DNA from: Pseudomonadota bacterium
Lineage (GTDB): Bacteria > Pseudomonadota > Alphaproteobacteria > Caulobacterales > Caulobacteraceae
DNA: 5,272 nt
Reading direction: 5' to 3'
NCBI GenBank assembly: GCA_023412655.1
Contig: JAEYNH010000118.1
Span: 1-5,272 of the forward strand
The translations under genes were made by a program, and so were the position numbers. The first letter of the stretch is position 1, and every line of letters starts with the position of its first letter. Under the pieces are notes generated by a model. The model was not told the origin of the DNA, did not search any database, and was given only the letters and a program-made list of their open reading frames with translations. Of this stretch, positions 1 to 5,272 are shown in pieces.

Positions 1-322
1 GTTCGATGGCGCGCTGACGGGCGGCGCGTTCCTCGGGCGACAGGCCATCGTTCGGCGCGCCCTGCGGCGCGCGCGGCGCCTGCGAAGACGGGGAGGCCGC
101 CGGCTTCGGGTCGAAGTGGCGACGTTCGGCGGCGGACGGTGCGGCGAGGTTGCCGGCGCCCGAGGCGTGCGGCCGCGCACGCTTGGTCTCGACGACCACC
201 GTCTTGGTCCGGCCGTGGCTGAAGCTTTGCTTCACGGTGCCCGAGCTGACCGAACCCGCGGGCCGCGGCTTCAGGGTCAGGGGTTGGCGTCCGTTGCGGC
301 CGTTGTTGTTATCGTCGCTCAT
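1..322 (-). CDS. infB: Translation initiation factor IF-2, N-terminal part (runs off the left edge)
   Basis: Only the first 107 codons are visible, read from an ATG at 322-320; the rest lies beyond position 1. IF-2 is the GTPase that brings initiator fMet-tRNA to the 30S subunit and promotes joining of the 50S. The visible part is the variable N-terminal extension and contains none of the GTPase motifs. The assignment rests on residues about 15-48 (LTLKPRPAGSV, then VKQSFSHGRTKTVVVETKR), which form the conserved opening block of alphaproteobacterial IF-2. A Pro/Ala-rich linker follows (about 73-90), then LSPEERAARQRAIE, which looks like the start of the helical IF-2-associated region. Position as the last visible gene of a rimP-nusA-ylxR series fits the conserved order. 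The Shine-Dalgarno is weak: GGTGAG at 340-335 lies 12 nt from the ATG. The start is supported by family similarity more than by the RBS. Confidence 0.93.
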   Translation of the reverse strand, partial: MSDDNNNGRNGRQPLTLKPRPAGSVSSGTVKQSFSHGRTKTVVVETKRARPHASGAGNLAAPSAAERRHFDPKPAASPSSQAPRAPQGAPNDGLSPEERAARQRAIE

Positions 323-340
323 TCGCTCGCTTTACTCACC

Positions 341-359
341 GACCGGGCGGATCCCGGCC
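341..359 (-). other. Hairpin between the ylxR-type gene and infB
   Basis: On the minus strand GGCCGGG and CCCGGTC can pair (7 bp including one G-T) around a 5-nt loop, ATCCG. No T run follows, so this is not an intrinsic terminator. It ends right beside the weak GGTGAG Shine-Dalgarno candidate of infB (340-335). It could be an mRNA-processing or translation-control element, or only a chance GC-rich inverted repeat. The surrounding 67-nt intergenic stretch (323-389) shows nothing else clear. Confidence 0.35.
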
Positions 360-389
360 CAACGTATCAAACAGTTCGAGGCGGAAACC

Positions 390-1055
390 CTAAGGCTCCC
401 GCTTCGCCTCGACAGGCTCCTCGCGCCAATCCTCAGGAAGGAGCGGACTGAACCCCTCCAGGCGCCGAACGTCGTCCGTCCAGCGCTCGGCGGCTCGCCC
501 CGCAAGGAAGGCGGTGTGTATCACATTCTCGCCGCCCAAGGCCAAACCCAATTCCTCGGCGGTGAAAACGCCGAACACTGGCGGCCGAGGCTGCTGCTTC
601 CGGGCCTGAGCCAGCAGTTTGCGCCGGCCGTCGGCCGCACCGTCGCGGGCCTCGATCAGCCACGCCGCCTTGCCGGCTTGGATTGTCGCGGAAACCTTCT
701 CGAAACCCGAGGTAATGTCGCCGGCCTTCCGCGCAAGGCCCAGGGCCGACAAAAGCCGCCGTTTCAGCAGGCTCTCGACCAGATCGGCCAGGTCGGGCGG
801 GGCCTGGACCTTGGCCTTGGCGGCGCGGGAGAACAGGCCCTTGCGGGCGGCAGTCTCCACCGAGGCGCGGTCGGCCGCGACCCAAAGGCCGCGGCCCGGC
901 AGCTTGCGGGCCAGGTCGGGGACGATCTGGCCGTCAGGCCCGACCACGAAGCGGATCAGCCGCGCCTCGCCCACGACCTCGCCGGAGACGATGTCACGCC
1001 GTTCGCGCGACGCCTCGGCGAGGGTGGCTGGGGCCTTAGCGGCGGAGAGCTCCAT
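390..1055 (-). CDS. YlxR (DUF448) / L7Ae-like RNA-binding fusion protein
   Basis: A 221-residue protein that appears to join two small RNA-binding folds. Residues about 17-88 match the YlxR/DUF448 domain: RERRDIVSGE at 17-26, ARLIRFVVGPDG at 31-42, and the diagnostic KLPGRGLWV at 51-59. Residues about 95-195 resemble the L7Ae/L30e-like YlxQ domain, with LGLARKAGDITSGFEKV at 105-121 and LGLALGGENVIH at 169-180. In Bacillus these are two separate genes between nusA and infB; the fused form is common in alphaproteobacteria. The position between nusA and infB is the classic one for ylxR. The exact cellular role is not settled in the family, so only an RNA-binding accessory role is claimed. The ATG at 1055-1053 has a strong GAGGTGA Shine-Dalgarno (1068-1062, 6-nt spacer). 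An Asp (D21) occupies the site where many YlxR proteins have a Cys. Confidence 0.9.
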   Translation of the reverse strand: MELSAAKAPATLAEASRERRDIVSGEVVGEARLIRFVVGPDGQIVPDLARKLPGRGLWVAADRASVETAARKGLFSRAAKAKVQAPPDLADLVESLLKRRLLSALGLARKAGDITSGFEKVSATIQAGKAAWLIEARDGAADGRRKLLAQARKQQPRPPVFGVFTAEELGLALGGENVIHTAFLAGRAAERWTDDVRRLEGFSPLLPEDWREEPVEAKREP

Positions 1056-1075
1056 GGTCGGTCACCTCACCCGTC

Positions 1076-2797
1076 CTAAGCGTCGCGGGCTTCGCCGGCC
1101 ATTTCGGCCTGGGCGAGAGCCTCTTCGGACGGCTCGCCTTCCAGCTCACCTTCCGCGAACGCTTCGGTCTCCTCTTCCGGCTCGGGCTCGGGCGGGGCCT
1201 CGACCCAGCCCATGACGATCCGGGCGCGCATGATCAGCAGCTCGGCGTCCTGGGCGTCCAGGCCGAAGGACTCGAGGATGCCGGGCTCGCGCACGCGCTC
1301 GCCGTTCTTGCTCTCGAACCAGCCGCGCAGGTCGTCCGGCACCAGACCGGCGAGGTCCTCGACGGTCTTGATCCCGCCTTCGCCCAGCGCCACCGCCATC
1401 GGCAGGGTGACGCCTTCGACTTCCAGCAAGGCGTCGTCCACACCAAGGTCGCGGCGCTTCTGGTCGTACTCGGCGGCTTCCTTCTCCAGGTACTCGCGGG
1501 CGCGGGTCTGGATCTCTTCCGCCGTGTCCTCGTCGAAGCCCTCGATGGCCGAGATCTCCGACGGGTCGACATAGGCCACGTCCTCGACGCTGGCGAAGCC
1601 CTCGGTCACCAGCAGCTGGGCGATGACCTCGTCCACGTCCAGGGCCTCCTGGAACAGGGCCGTGCGCTCGGTGAACTCGCGCTGGCGGCGCTCGCTCTCC
1701 TGGCTCTCGGTCATGATGTCGATCTGCCAGCCGGTCAGCTGCGAGGCGAGGCGCACGTTCTGGCCGCGGCGGCCGATGGCGAGCGAGAGCTGCTCGTCCG
1801 GCACCACCACTTCGACCCGCTCGTCTTCCTCGTCCATGACGACCTTGGAGACTTCGGCGGGAGCCAGGGCGTTGACGATGAAGGTCGCATCGTCCGGGCT
1901 CCACTGGATGATGTCGATCTTCTCGCCCTGCAGCTCGGCCACCACCGCCTGCACGCGCGAGCCGCGCATGCCGACGCAGGCGCCGACCGGATCGATCGAG
2001 CTGTCGTTCGAGACCACAGCCATCTTGGCGCGCGAACCCGGATCGCGGGCGACCGCGCGGATCTCGATCACCCCGTCATAGACCTCGGGCACTTCCTGGG
2101 CGAACAGCTTGGCCATGAAGCCGCCGTGGGCGCGCGACAGCAGGATCTGCGGCCCCTTGGTCTCGCGGCGGACGTCGTAGATGTAGCAGCGGATCCGGTC
2201 GCCGATGTTGAAGTTCTCGCGCGGGATCGACTGGTCGCGGCGCATGATGCCTTCGCCCCGGCCGAGGTCGACAACCACGTTGCCATACTCGACCCGCTTC
2301 ACGGTGCCGTTCACGATCTCGCCGACGCGGTCCTTGTACTCCTCGTACTGACGCTCGCGCTCGGCGTCGCGGACCTTCCCCATCACCACCTGGCGGGCCA
2401 TCTGGGTCTGCACCCGGCCGAACTCGAACGGCGGCAGCAGCTCCTCGTAGACCTTGCCCACATGGGCGTCCTTGTCCCGGCGCTTGGCGTCGGCCAGACG
2501 CAGGATGCCCGGCGGCTCCTCGAAGGGCAGTTCGTTGCCATCCTCGTCCACGCCGCCGCCGAACTGGGCGTCGTCCTCGACCACGGTGACCACGCGCTTG
2601 ATGGTGGTCTCGCCGGTCTTCGGGTCGATGTGCACGCGGATGTCGTGCTCGGCGCCGTAGCGGGCGCGGGCGCCCTTCTGGATCGCCTCTTCGATCGCCT
2701 CGATGACGATCTCCTTGTCGATCGCCTTCTCGCGGGCGACCGCCTCGGCGATCTGCAGGAGTTCAAGCCGGTTGGCGGAAATGCCGGTGAGGCTCAT
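1076..2797 (-). CDS. nusA: Transcription termination/antitermination factor NusA
   Basis: A 573-residue NusA, longer than the E. coli protein (495). NusA binds RNA polymerase near the RNA exit channel, stabilises hairpin pauses, and assists intrinsic and Rho-dependent termination as well as antitermination. Domains in order: RNAP-binding N-terminal domain (about 1-155, opening RLELLQIAEAVAREKAIDKE); S1 domain (about 157-222, GEIVNGTVKRVEYGNVVVDLG); KH1 (about 232-315, GxxG loop GMRG at 276-279); KH2 (about 322-365, IGRRGQNVRLA at 341-351); two helical repeats of AR type (about 384-440 and 455-530); and an acidic C-terminal tail (about 533-573). The N-terminal domain carries an acidic, Gly-rich stretch at about 75-98 (QFGGGVDEDGNELPFEEPPG). 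The gene follows rimP by 12 nt and precedes the ylxR-type gene by 20 nt, implying co-transcription. All core RNA-binding motifs look intact. Confidence 0.98.
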   Translation of the reverse strand: MSLTGISANRLELLQIAEAVAREKAIDKEIVIEAIEEAIQKGARARYGAEHDIRVHIDPKTGETTIKRVVTVVEDDAQFGGGVDEDGNELPFEEPPGILRLADAKRRDKDAHVGKVYEELLPPFEFGRVQTQMARQVVMGKVRDAERERQYEEYKDRVGEIVNGTVKRVEYGNVVVDLGRGEGIMRRDQSIPRENFNIGDRIRCYIYDVRRETKGPQILLSRAHGGFMAKLFAQEVPEVYDGVIEIRAVARDPGSRAKMAVVSNDSSIDPVGACVGMRGSRVQAVVAELQGEKIDIIQWSPDDATFIVNALAPAEVSKVVMDEEDERVEVVVPDEQLSLAIGRRGQNVRLASQLTGWQIDIMTESQESERRQREFTERTALFQEALDVDEVIAQLLVTEGFASVEDVAYVDPSEISAIEGFDEDTAEEIQTRAREYLEKEAAEYDQKRRDLGVDDALLEVEGVTLPMAVALGEGGIKTVEDLAGLVPDDLRGWFESKNGERVREPGILESFGLDAQDAELLIMRARIVMGWVEAPPEPEPEEETEAFAEGELEGEPSEEALAQAEMAGEARDA

Positions 2798-2804
2798 GGG
2801 ATGG

Positions 2805-2810
2805 TCCCTC
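2805..2810 (-). promoter_or_regulatory. nusA ribosome binding site overlapping the rimP stop codon
   Basis: On the minus strand the sequence reads TAGAGGGACCATCCCATG. The Shine-Dalgarno GAGGGA begins at the last base of the rimP TAG stop and sits 7 nt before the nusA ATG. This fixes the nusA start. It also suggests that ribosomes finishing rimP reach the nusA initiation site directly, which is translational coupling by inference. Confidence 0.7.
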
Positions 2811-3355
2811 TACTCGGAAGTCTGTTGTTCTTCGGCGACGCGGGCCGCGCGCGTCTCGGCGCCCCGCTTCATCAATTCGTCGGTCAGCACCAGCTTGGCC
2901 TCGACGATCCAGGCGAAGGGGACGAGCGCCGTCTCCTCCTCGCCTTCCAGGTCGATGGCCACCTGGCCGTCCTCGGTCCCGGCCAGCACGCCGCGGAAGC
3001 GCTTGCGGCCCTCGGCCAGGCGGTCGAGCTCGAGCTTGATCTCGTAGCCCTCGTAGGTGTCGAAGTCCTTCAGCCGGGTCAGCGGCCGGTCGACCCCGGG
3101 CGAGCTGACTTCCAGCGTGTATTCGCCCGAGATCGGGTCCGCGGCGTCCAGCACCTCGGACACGGCGCGGGACAGCTTGGCGCAGTCCTCGACGTTCATG
3201 TCCCCATCTTCGGGACGCTCGGCCATGATCTGCAGACGCCGCTGGTTGCGTTCCCCGCCCATCAGGCGGATGCGCACGATCTCATAGCCCGCGGCCTCGG
3301 CCACGGGATCGAGCATCTCCAGCAGTTTCAGGTCCTCGGCGGTCTTCCCGCGCAT
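2810..3355 (-). CDS. rimP: Ribosome maturation factor RimP
   Basis: A 181-residue RimP, the factor that assists maturation of the 30S subunit. The N-terminal alpha/beta domain covers about 1-85, with GYEIVRIRLMGGERNQRRLQ at 23-42 and the VEDCAKLSRAVSEVLD helix at 55-70. The family signature LEVSSPGVDRPL is at 81-92, at the junction with the C-terminal SH3-like domain (about 90-160). The last 20 or so residues are a charged tail; the protein is longer than E. coli RimP (about 150), as is usual in alphaproteobacteria. The ATG at 3355-3353 is preceded by GGAGG (3372-3368), a good match but with a 12-nt spacer. No nearer in-frame start exists. It is the first gene of the operon, so the leader structures upstream (3373-3470) would control the whole set. 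Confidence 0.97.
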   Translation of the reverse strand: MRGKTAEDLKLLEMLDPVAEAAGYEIVRIRLMGGERNQRRLQIMAERPEDGDMNVEDCAKLSRAVSEVLDAADPISGEYTLEVSSPGVDRPLTRLKDFDTYEGYEIKLELDRLAEGRKRFRGVLAGTEDGQVAIDLEGEEETALVPFAWIVEAKLVLTDELMKRGAETRAARVAEEQQTSE

Positions 3356-3367
3356 GTAAGGCCCAGG

Positions 3368-3372
3368 CCTCC
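3368..3372 (-). promoter_or_regulatory. rimP Shine-Dalgarno sequence, long spacer, partly inside an inverted repeat
   Basis: GGAGG on the minus strand lies 12 nt before the rimP ATG, longer than the usual 5-9 nt. It directly follows a six-T run. Its last three bases belong to the inverted repeat AGGCCTGGGCCT (3370-3359), which could fold as a 4-bp stem with a CTGG loop. That stem would shorten the effective spacing or partly mask the site. The regulatory role is inference. Confidence 0.6.
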
Positions 3373-3390
3373 AAAAAAGCCGAAACCGGC
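3373..3390 (-). terminator. Second, weak terminator-like hairpin with T6 run in the rimP leader
   Basis: On the minus strand GCCG-GTTT-CGGC (3390-3379) forms a 4-bp GC stem with a 4-nt loop, followed at once by six Ts (3378-3373). The T run abuts the rimP GGAGG. The stem is short, so alone it would be an inefficient terminator or a pause site. It stands in tandem with the stronger terminator just upstream. Confidence 0.45.
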
Positions 3391-3424
3391 AAAGAAAAAA
3401 GCGGTCGGGCCGGAGCCCGCCGCT
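3391..3424 (-). terminator. Intrinsic (Rho-independent) terminator upstream of rimP
   Basis: Read on the minus strand, AGCGGCGGGC (3424-3415) pairs with GCCCGACCGCT (3410-3400). This gives 10 base pairs with one bulged A and a 4-nt loop, TCCG. Closed by C-G, that loop is a UNCG-type tetraloop, a very stable class. The stem is followed directly by TTTTTTCTTT (3400-3391). On the plus strand the same hairpin is followed by no T run, so the signal is directional. It could end the transcript of the GFA-family gene (stop at 3519), act as an attenuator in the rimP-nusA-infB leader, or both. Confidence 0.85.
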
Positions 3425-3429
3425 TGAAG

Positions 3430-3443
3430 GCGCTATCCAGCGC
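3430..3443 (-). other. Small hairpin in the rimP leader
   Basis: On the minus strand GCGCT-GGAT-AGCGC forms a perfect 5-bp stem with a 4-nt loop. It is 5 nt upstream of the terminator stem and downstream of the candidate promoter, so it would lie near the 5' end of the leader RNA. No T run follows. It could be a pause hairpin, a 5' stabiliser or chance. Confidence 0.4.
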
Positions 3444-3462
3444 GATCAGCGATGTTGCTACG

Positions 3463-3491
3463 AATATAGCGGGCGAGCAGGGCTCTTGGAA
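3463..3491 (-). promoter_or_regulatory. Candidate sigma-70-type promoter for rimP-nusA-ylxR-infB
   Basis: On the minus strand GCTATATT (3470-3463) matches the Caulobacter housekeeping -10 consensus GCTANAWC at every position except the last. Fourteen bases upstream is TTCCAAG (3491-3485), a poor match to the -35 consensus TTGACGS. Transcription would begin near 3457, giving a 5' leader of about 100 nt that contains the hairpins and the terminator. The -10 is good and the -35 weak, so the call is tentative. The -35 also overlaps an inverted repeat, GGGCT/AGCCC (3480-3495). Confidence 0.45.
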
Positions 3492-3518
3492 GCCCCCCAG
3501 TCGCTCTCGCGAAAACCC

Positions 3519-3917
3519 TCAGTCGATGCGCTCGATCGGCCCCTTGGTTTCGATGCGCACCCATGGATGGCGGCGTTCCTCCCAGACGCTGAACCACGGC
3601 TCGGGAAACGTCGGATCGGCGAAGGCGCCCACCGGCACGCTGACGATGCCCGGCCGCCGCTCGATCCGGTACCAGACCGTCACGCCGCAGACAGGACAGA
3701 ACGACCGCCGAGACCAGTAGCCCTCGTCGCCGACCCGAACATGCTCCTGGGCCGGGCCGTGCAGCCGCACCTGCGCCTCGGGCCAGTGACCCTGGGCGCT
3801 GAAGGCCGAGCCGCTCCGCCTCTGGCAGTCCAGACAGTGGCAGACCGAGATCCGCACCGGCTCGCCCTCGCACTCGGCCCGCAAGGCCCCACATTCGCAC
3901 GTCGCCGTCCGGATCAT
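3519..3917 (-). CDS. GFA (glutathione-dependent formaldehyde-activating enzyme-like)/CENP-V family zinc protein
   Basis: A 132-residue protein of the GFA family. Seven cysteines lie in the family's zinc-binding pattern: CxC at C7 and C9 (CECGA), CHCxxC at C26, C28 and C31 (CHCLDCQRRSGSAF), and CxxC at C74 and C77 (FCPVCGVTVWY). The family is named for Paracoccus Gfa, proposed to speed condensation of formaldehyde with glutathione. Most members have no proven substrate, so no specific reaction is claimed. There is no signal peptide, so it is probably cytoplasmic. The ATG at 3917-3915 has a strong GAGGAG Shine-Dalgarno (3929-3924, 6-nt spacer). The gene is divergent from ppa, with 88 bp between starts, and lies 163 nt upstream of rimP on the same strand. 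The terminator at 3424-3391 probably separates it from that operon. Confidence 0.88.
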   Translation of the reverse strand: MIRTATCECGALRAECEGEPVRISVCHCLDCQRRSGSAFSAQGHWPEAQVRLHGPAQEHVRVGDEGYWSRRSFCPVCGVTVWYRIERRPGIVSVPVGAFADPTFPEPWFSVWEERRHPWVRIETKGPIERID

Positions 3918-3990
3918 GGCTTTCTCCTCACCGGCACTTTACTCGCGCCCGCGCATCGCCCACAGAGCGCGCCTCTATTCTCCATCACCT

Positions 3991-3995
3991 GAAGG
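3991..3995 (+). promoter_or_regulatory. ppa ribosome binding site (decides the start)
   Basis: GAAGG lies 10 nt before the ATG at 4006. The frame is also open from an ATG at 3916, which would add 30 residues. That extension has no family support, begins within the start codon of the divergent gene, and would leave almost no room for a promoter. The 4006 start yields a canonical N-terminus. No convincing promoter was found in 3918-4005 for either divergent gene. Confidence 0.55.
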
Positions 3996-4005
3996 CCATC
4001 TCCCC

Positions 4006-4539
4006 ATGGACCTCTCCAAGATCCCGGTCGGCGAAAACCCGCCGTACGACGTCAACGCCATCATCGAGATCCCGCAGGGCGGCGAGCCGGTGAAGTACGA
4101 GCTGGATAAGGATTCCGGCGCGATCTTCGTCGACCGCTTCCTGCACACGGCGATGTACTATCCGGGCAACTACGGCTTCATCCCGCATACCCTGGCGGAC
4201 GACGGCGACCCGATGGACGTCATCGTGGTGGGTCCGACCCCTGTGGTGCCGGGCGCCATCATCCGGGTCCGCCCGATCGGCGCGCTGATCATGCGCGACG
4301 AGGCCGGCGGGGACGAGAAGATCCTGGCGGTGCCGGTGGACAAGCTCCACCCGTTCTACGCCGGCGTGGATTCCTGGCGCGCCCTGCCCGCTATCCTGAC
4401 CGAGCAGATCGCCCACTTCTTCAAGCACTACAAGGACCTGGAGAAGGGCAAGAGCGTCGACATCGTGCGCTGGGCCGATCCCGAGGAGGCCGCCGACCTT
4501 ATCCGCGCCTCCATCGAGGCCTACAAGGCGAAGGCCTGA
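4006..4539 (+). CDS. ppa: Inorganic pyrophosphatase, family I (soluble)
   Basis: A 177-residue enzyme, close to the E. coli length (about 175). It hydrolyses pyrophosphate to two phosphates in the cytoplasm, using divalent metal (normally Mg2+), and pulls nucleic-acid synthesis and tRNA charging forward. The active site appears complete, with each residue one position after its E. coli equivalent: E21, K30, E32, R44, Y56, the metal-binding signature DGDPMDV with D66, D68 and D71, D98, D103, K105, Y142 and K143. Conserved blocks include KYELDKDSGAIFVDRF (30-45), YYPGNYGFIPHTL (51-63) and IAHFFKHYKDLEKGK (135-149). The gene is divergent from the GFA-family gene. It ends head-on against trmB with a single base between the stop codons, leaving no space for a dedicated terminator. 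Confidence 0.98.
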   Translation: MDLSKIPVGENPPYDVNAIIEIPQGGEPVKYELDKDSGAIFVDRFLHTAMYYPGNYGFIPHTLADDGDPMDVIVVGPTPVVPGAIIRVRPIGALIMRDEAGGDEKILAVPVDKLHPFYAGVDSWRALPAILTEQIAHFFKHYKDLEKGKSVDIVRWADPEEAADLIRASIEAYKAKA

Positions 4540-4540
4540 G

Positions 4541-5215
4541 CTAGATCCTGACGAAGTCGAGGAAGACGGGCGCGCAGTCGCCCAGCTTCTTTTCCTCGTA
4601 GCGGGTGGTGACGTGGTCGGCCGGCGGGATCCGCCAGTCGTCCGCGCGCCCCGCGGCCCACTGGAAGCGGCCGTCCCTCAGGACCCGCTCCAGGCTCCAA
4701 TCCACATAGTCGGCCCAGTCGCTAGCGAAGCGCAGGCGCCCGCCGGACTTCAGCAGCCGGGCGAGCTCGGCCACCGTCTCCGCCTGGATCAGGCGGCGCT
4801 TGTTGTGCCGCGCCTTGGGCCACGGGTCGGGGAACAGGATGAAGATCCGATCGAGGCTGGCGTCGGGCATCCTGGCCATCAGTTCCCGGACATCGCCGTC
4901 ATGGACCCGGACGTTCTTCAGGTCCTGCTCGTCGATATGGCGCAGGGCGCTGGCCACGCCGTTCTGGAAAGGCTCGGCGCCGATGATCAGAACGTCGGAT
5001 CGGCGGGCGGCCTGGGCGGCCATGTGCTCTCCGCCGCCGAAGCCGATCTCGAGCCACGCTTCCGCGGCGCCCGGCATCAGGTCCCGTGGCGCGAACGGGC
5101 CGGGCGGCGGGCGGATGGAGGGCAGCAGACTGTCCAAGAGCGCCGCCTGGCGGGGCTTGATGACGCGGGACTTGATACGGCCGAACGACCGGAGCGGCGG
5201 GTGGTTTTCGGTCAT
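4541..5215 (-). CDS. trmB: tRNA (guanine-N7-)-methyltransferase TrmB
   Basis: A 224-residue, class I SAM-dependent methyltransferase that makes m7G at position 46 in the variable loop of tRNAs. The SAM-binding motif I is LEIGFGGGEH at 55-64. IIGAEPFQNGV at 77-87 holds the acidic residue E81 at the end of the second strand, and HDGDVREL is at 105-112. The family hallmark FPDPWPKARHNKRRL is at 128-142, and TRYEEKK near the C-terminus (204-210) is the substrate-binding signature. The N-terminus (HPPLRSFGRIKSRVIKPRQ) fits the family and supports the ATG at 5215-5213. No good Shine-Dalgarno precedes it. The same frame stays open to the window edge but contains no other start codon in the visible part. 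The gene is convergent with ppa. Confidence 0.97.
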   Translation of the reverse strand: MTENHPPLRSFGRIKSRVIKPRQAALLDSLLPSIRPPPGPFAPRDLMPGAAEAWLEIGFGGGEHMAAQAARRSDVLIIGAEPFQNGVASALRHIDEQDLKNVRVHDGDVRELMARMPDASLDRIFILFPDPWPKARHNKRRLIQAETVAELARLLKSGGRLRFASDWADYVDWSLERVLRDGRFQWAAGRADDWRIPPADHVTTRYEEKKLGDCAPVFLDFVRI

Positions 5216-5224
5216 GGCGCCATG
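5213..5224. repeat. Perfect 12-bp palindrome covering the trmB start codon
   Basis: CATGGCGCCATG is fully self-complementary and includes the trmB ATG at its left end, as read on the plus strand. A second, out-of-frame minus-strand ATG lies at 5223-5221. It may be a protein-binding site or chance in GC-rich DNA. The remaining bases, 5225-5272, hold nothing I can name. Confidence 0.4.
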
Positions 5225-5272
5225 AACGTTGTCGGAAGCGGAAACGCAAACGGCGCCGCCGGGCGGGGCCGG

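Noticed and set aside
150..1079. 309-codon plus-strand open frame antisense to infB and the ylxR-type gene
   Set aside because: No family resemblance; it is a GC-driven shadow of well-supported minus-strand genes.
2126..3427. 433-codon open frame on the plus strand antisense to nusA and rimP
   Set aside because: It lies opposite two unmistakable genes, has no recognisable motif, and its composition (rich in L, D, A, V, G) is typical of the frame opposite a GC-rich gene. Its Lys-rich end simply comes from the A runs opposite the leader T runs.
3480..3495. Hairpin GGGCT/AGCCC downstream of the GFA-family gene as a terminator
   Set aside because: The stem is only 5 bp and no T run follows on either strand; the terminator at 3391-3424 is far better. 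It is noted only because it overlaps the candidate -35.
3916..4005. 30-residue N-terminal extension of ppa from an ATG at 3916
   Set aside because: Family I pyrophosphatases begin about where the 4006 start begins, all catalytic residues then align with a +1 offset to E. coli, and a Shine-Dalgarno candidate precedes 4006.
3918..4005. Divergent promoters for the GFA-family gene and ppa
   Set aside because: TATTCT (3976-3981, plus) and TAAAGT (minus) resemble -10 boxes, but neither has an acceptable -35 at proper spacing. A promoter must exist nearby, but I cannot place it.
3985..4428. 147-codon minus-strand open frame opposite ppa
   Set aside because: Antisense to a complete, motif-rich enzyme; no independent coding evidence.
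1..5272. Novel defence, mobile or biosynthetic system, CRISPR array, tRNA or rRNA genes
   Set aside because: Every sizeable open stretch is accounted for by conserved housekeeping genes. No direct repeat array, transposase, integrase or structured RNA gene is visible.

Overview
This very GC-rich window looks like chromosomal housekeeping DNA from an alphaproteobacterium, probably Caulobacterales (Caulobacter, Phenylobacterium or a relative). The evidence is the alphaproteobacterial IF-2 N-terminus, a long NusA with an acidic tail, a YlxR domain fused to an L7Ae-like domain, and a GCTATATT promoter element. The order-level placement is inferred from protein character only.

Positions 1-3355, all minus strand, hold the start of the conserved transcription/translation operon in the order rimP, nusA, ylxR-type RNA-binding gene, infB. 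The infB gene runs off the left edge. Gaps between genes are short (12, 20 and 67 nt). The products cover 30S maturation (RimP), transcription elongation, termination and antitermination (NusA), an RNA-binding accessory protein, and translation initiation (IF-2).

Positions 3356-3518 are a 163-nt gene-free leader in front of rimP and the most interesting part of the window. Reading toward rimP it holds a candidate sigma-70-type promoter, a small hairpin, a textbook intrinsic terminator with a UCCG tetraloop, and a second small hairpin with its own six-T run. The second T run directly abuts the rimP Shine-Dalgarno sequence. There is almost no room for a promoter downstream of the terminator, so operon transcription probably has to pass through it. 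That suggests attenuation, possibly involving NusA itself.

Positions 3519-3917 (minus) encode a small zinc-binding GFA/CENP-V-family protein. It is divergent from ppa (4006-4539, plus), a complete family I inorganic pyrophosphatase. trmB (4541-5215, minus), the tRNA m7G46 methyltransferase, converges on ppa with a single base between the stop codons. The last 57 bases hold no recognisable gene.

I found no mobile element, CRISPR array, rRNA or tRNA gene, or cluster resembling a new defence or biosynthetic system. Apart from the leader, the region looks ordinary.
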